NCBI GenBank assembly: GCA_008638375.1
Contig: CM018038.1
Location: 34,338,169 to 34,402,168 of the forward strand
Length of the DNA: 64,000 nucleotides
Source of the DNA: Nyssa sinensis
Lineage: Eukaryota > Streptophyta > Magnoliopsida > Cornales > Nyssaceae
Direction of reading: 5' to 3'
Part shown: piece by piece, positions 61,603-64,000 of the stretch
Position numbering within the stretch: the first letter of the stretch is position 1
How the letters are laid out: every line of letters begins with the position of its first letter
Translations under genes and position numbers: made by a program
The notes under the pieces: generated by a model
Told to the model about the DNA's origin: nothing
What the model saw: only the letters and a program-made list of their open reading frames with translations
Database searches by the model: none

Positions 61603-62523
61603 TGTCACGACTCGTAACCAGCCCTGTTTAGATCAGGGGCCCATGAACGGGGGCAGCGACCTACGAGTCGGCCCCCGCAGAAGGATCTCAAACACTAATT
61701 GGTTAATCAATAATGCATGTCATGACATTAGTTAATATAGTATCATCATCAGAGTATAGTTATACATGACAAAATAAAACTAAGTGTTTAGTTTATAAAT
61801 CCTCAAATACAAAAGCCTAGCCAGGATGTGGACACATGGGAGAGCTAAGACTACTTTATACTTAATTTATTACAATTATAGCCAAAAGCGTCCACCATTA
61901 CTTGCAAAAGGACAATCTATGGAAAAATGTGGTGTCTACTCGTTGTACATGCCCTATGGTCCTTCCGTAGTATCCTGTCTTGAAAAAAATGACATATCTA
62001 GAGTGAGCTAATTTAGCTCAGTAAGTAAATTCCCTCGCTCTACCAAGGGTCAAGGTTAGTCCAAATGGAAGGATATGAACAAAGGCTAACAAGGATATAA
62101 TATCACAATAACCAGTCACCAAAAGTGTGAATCAATAGAAATGACCCGTAGGTCCCAAAGACACATCCCTTACGGAATAACAAATCAACAATAGGGATTG
62201 GCCTATATAATAGTCAACTGCCATAAATCACAAGATAGCAATTCGAATCCAAAGATAGGCAAGCAATGCATATCATCAATCAAATAATGCATCATCAGAT
62301 AATCCAAGGATACACTCATAAGGCGTATCAATAACCAAAGAGTGCATTATCAAAATATGTTCAATAAACGATATGAGATACTAACAAAATAAATGTTGTC
62401 ACAAATAAGGCCCGGCTACCCGCAAAATCACTTATTTAGGTTTACCCCATTTCGGGCTCCTGAATAGTATAAGAGCTCTTCATCATATATCATGTCCTCC
62501 ATGGACTAAATGTTGGGTATCAT
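61603..62523 (-). mobile_element. Minus-strand LTR, B type, partial
   Basis: It begins TGTCACGACTCGTAACC. 61990-62050 ('gagctaatttagctcagtaag') parallels 24990-25030 and the reverse complement of 57090-57125. It is cut at 62523 by a plus-strand LTR start. Confidence 0.75.
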
Positions 62524-63741
62524 TGTTAGACCCCGACCCGGATTAATTAATAATTAGTTACTAATTATTAATTAGGAACAACATAAAGAATAATTAAGAA
62601 AATGAATCGTCAATCTCTCGACGGTCACGATAGACCAATAAAATAACTTAATACGTTAAGAGGGGAGGACTTAATTTAGCCATCTTAGTCTCATTTTAAC
62701 ACCATTGAAACTCGAATTAGCTAGTTACGAAAAACACAAAGAAATAATAACCGACACGAGGCATTCGACATCGAAGCTAACCGAAATAGGAAATGACCAG
62801 AAGAAACTGCTTCATAAAAAGAACAATAAAAAGGAAATTACGAGGGAAATAGTTAAAACGGCAAATTGTGCCAGCCAAACGAGGCATAAGCCCAAAATAA
62901 GGGAAAAATGCCAAAATGTGAGTCCAAGGAGATTTGAACCTTGACCAAGTGAAGGAAGCACATGGCACCCAAAAATTTAACAAGTGGGCTACCAACAAAT
63001 TTATGCCTAAATATATAACAGAATTGTATATAAGCCCAATTCAACCAAGGCCACCTCCCAAATTGGCCAATGGCCATACATGCAATACCTCACCACTCAC
63101 TCAGCCTATACACCTTAGCCTCATCATCACATCTGCCTTAACACATATAATCACACCTAAGCCCTATATGTATAATTATATATGTGTATATGTAAAGGTG
63201 TGCACTATATACACATAAGTCTTGCATTTTTTTTTTAAAACACCAAGTCTATATGCTGCATCCTCCACCGAGAGAGAGAGTGATCAAACAGTTGTGAGTG
63301 AGAGCCATGGCCATGTGAGTGTGTTAGGCCTTGCATGTGTGAATAAAGGAATGTGTGTATATGCAAGTGTGTGTGTTTGCATGTGAGTGTGTGATCACTT
63401 AAAAATAAAGGAAGGAGCCTGGTCTTGTAGAACTGGACTGCACTGAGGGTCTCACCTTGAGCCAAGAGAAGAGGAGGAACGGATCACCAAGGTTTTGATT
63501 TCCTTTTCTTTTCTTTCTTTTGAAAACTTTGTGTACTGTTTTGGATCTTATAAAGCCTTATAGTGCACGCATGAATTTATCTATCAAACTGGAATGTTAA
63601 GCACGTAATGAAGGGGGTCAAAAAGGGCTTGGAAAACCGAAACCAGCGACGACCGCCATTGTTGGACCTCCAACAGTGCAGGTCTGAAACGGCCATCACA
63701 AAATCTGTTTTTGACATTCAAGACCCCAAATATACCTTATG
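62524..63741 (+). mobile_element. Plus-strand LTR 5' portion, related family
   Basis: It begins TGTTAGACCCCGACCCGG. 62860-63070 parallels 43275-43510 in order ('gccaaacgaggcataag', then a G-rich segment, then 'gggctac'). It is cut at 63741 by another minus-strand LTR end. Confidence 0.7.
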
Positions 63742-64000
63742 TGTCACGACTCAAAACCCACCCTACGCGGATTACCGGATCGCGACCGCCGCCCCGAGAT
63801 CCGAAGGCCTCGGGACAAGGCTCGTACATAAGCAACAATATTAGACAGTGATGCGACCTGTGGTTATGGAAGCCTGAAAAACTTTTTCTTTTCTTTTAAA
63901 AATAAACATCTGTCTCATATCCGCCTGATACTGCCACTCTTCATAGTGGTACACATAAATATAATTAACCAGAGCATAATAATAATAATAATAACTAAAG
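63742..64000 (-). mobile_element. Minus-strand LTR end, runs off the window
   Basis: It begins TGTCACGACTCAAAACCCAC, again the reverse complement of the family's 3' LTR end. The final bases form an ATA/ATAATA microsatellite. Confidence 0.7.

Overview
The window looks like nuclear DNA of a flowering plant, most likely a eudicot. It has a spliced plant-type flavin monooxygenase gene with GT-AG introns, a TATA box and a CT-rich leader. About four fifths of the rest is plant LTR-retrotransposon sequence, rich in AT and microsatellites. I cannot name the species. No tRNA, rRNA, CRISPR array or prokaryotic gene was seen.

Layout. 1-8727: overlapping and nested long terminal repeats (LTRs, about 3 kb each) of a Ty3/gypsy family. 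They start near TGTAACATCCCGACCC, end GGGTCGTGACA, and carry an initiator-Met-type primer site where the interior is present, which fits the Tekay/Del chromovirus group. 8728-14385: host-like sequence with a 27-bp minisatellite, a decayed element and short interspersed repeats. 14386-17629: the one clear host gene, a four-exon FMO1-like flavin-containing monooxygenase (523 aa predicted). 17630-24604: a small LTR candidate and a gag-only, SIRE/Maximus-like Copia remnant. 24605-42791: more Tekay/Del-type LTRs, including a gag-only element (27212-35897) and a decayed full-length element (35898-43914, its 3' LTR continuing at 55799-57511). 43915-55798: a young Tat-lineage Ty3/gypsy element inserted in that 3' LTR. 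57512-64000: a non-coding interior followed by stacked LTRs in alternating orientation.

The Tat-type element lies on the minus strand. Its two 674-bp LTRs differ at seven sites by eye, all transitions. Its gag-pol frame carries six stop codons, each explicable by one C-to-T or G-to-A change. In contrast, an additional gene on the opposite (plus) strand is fully open across three predicted exons (580 aa), has its own TATA box, and matches the plant 'putative gypsy type transposon' family. A hypervariable 34-bp minisatellite and a second promoter-like and polyadenylation-like unit lie between it and pol.

No undescribed biological system stands out with certainty. The best leads are: inverted repeats in introns 2 and 3 flanking exon 3 of the monooxygenase gene; the intact antisense gene inside a broken element; the extra primer-binding site outside the Tat element's left LTR; shared-LTR tandem elements; a head-to-head LTR junction with 9 nt of microhomology; and clustered palindromes around the Copia remnant.
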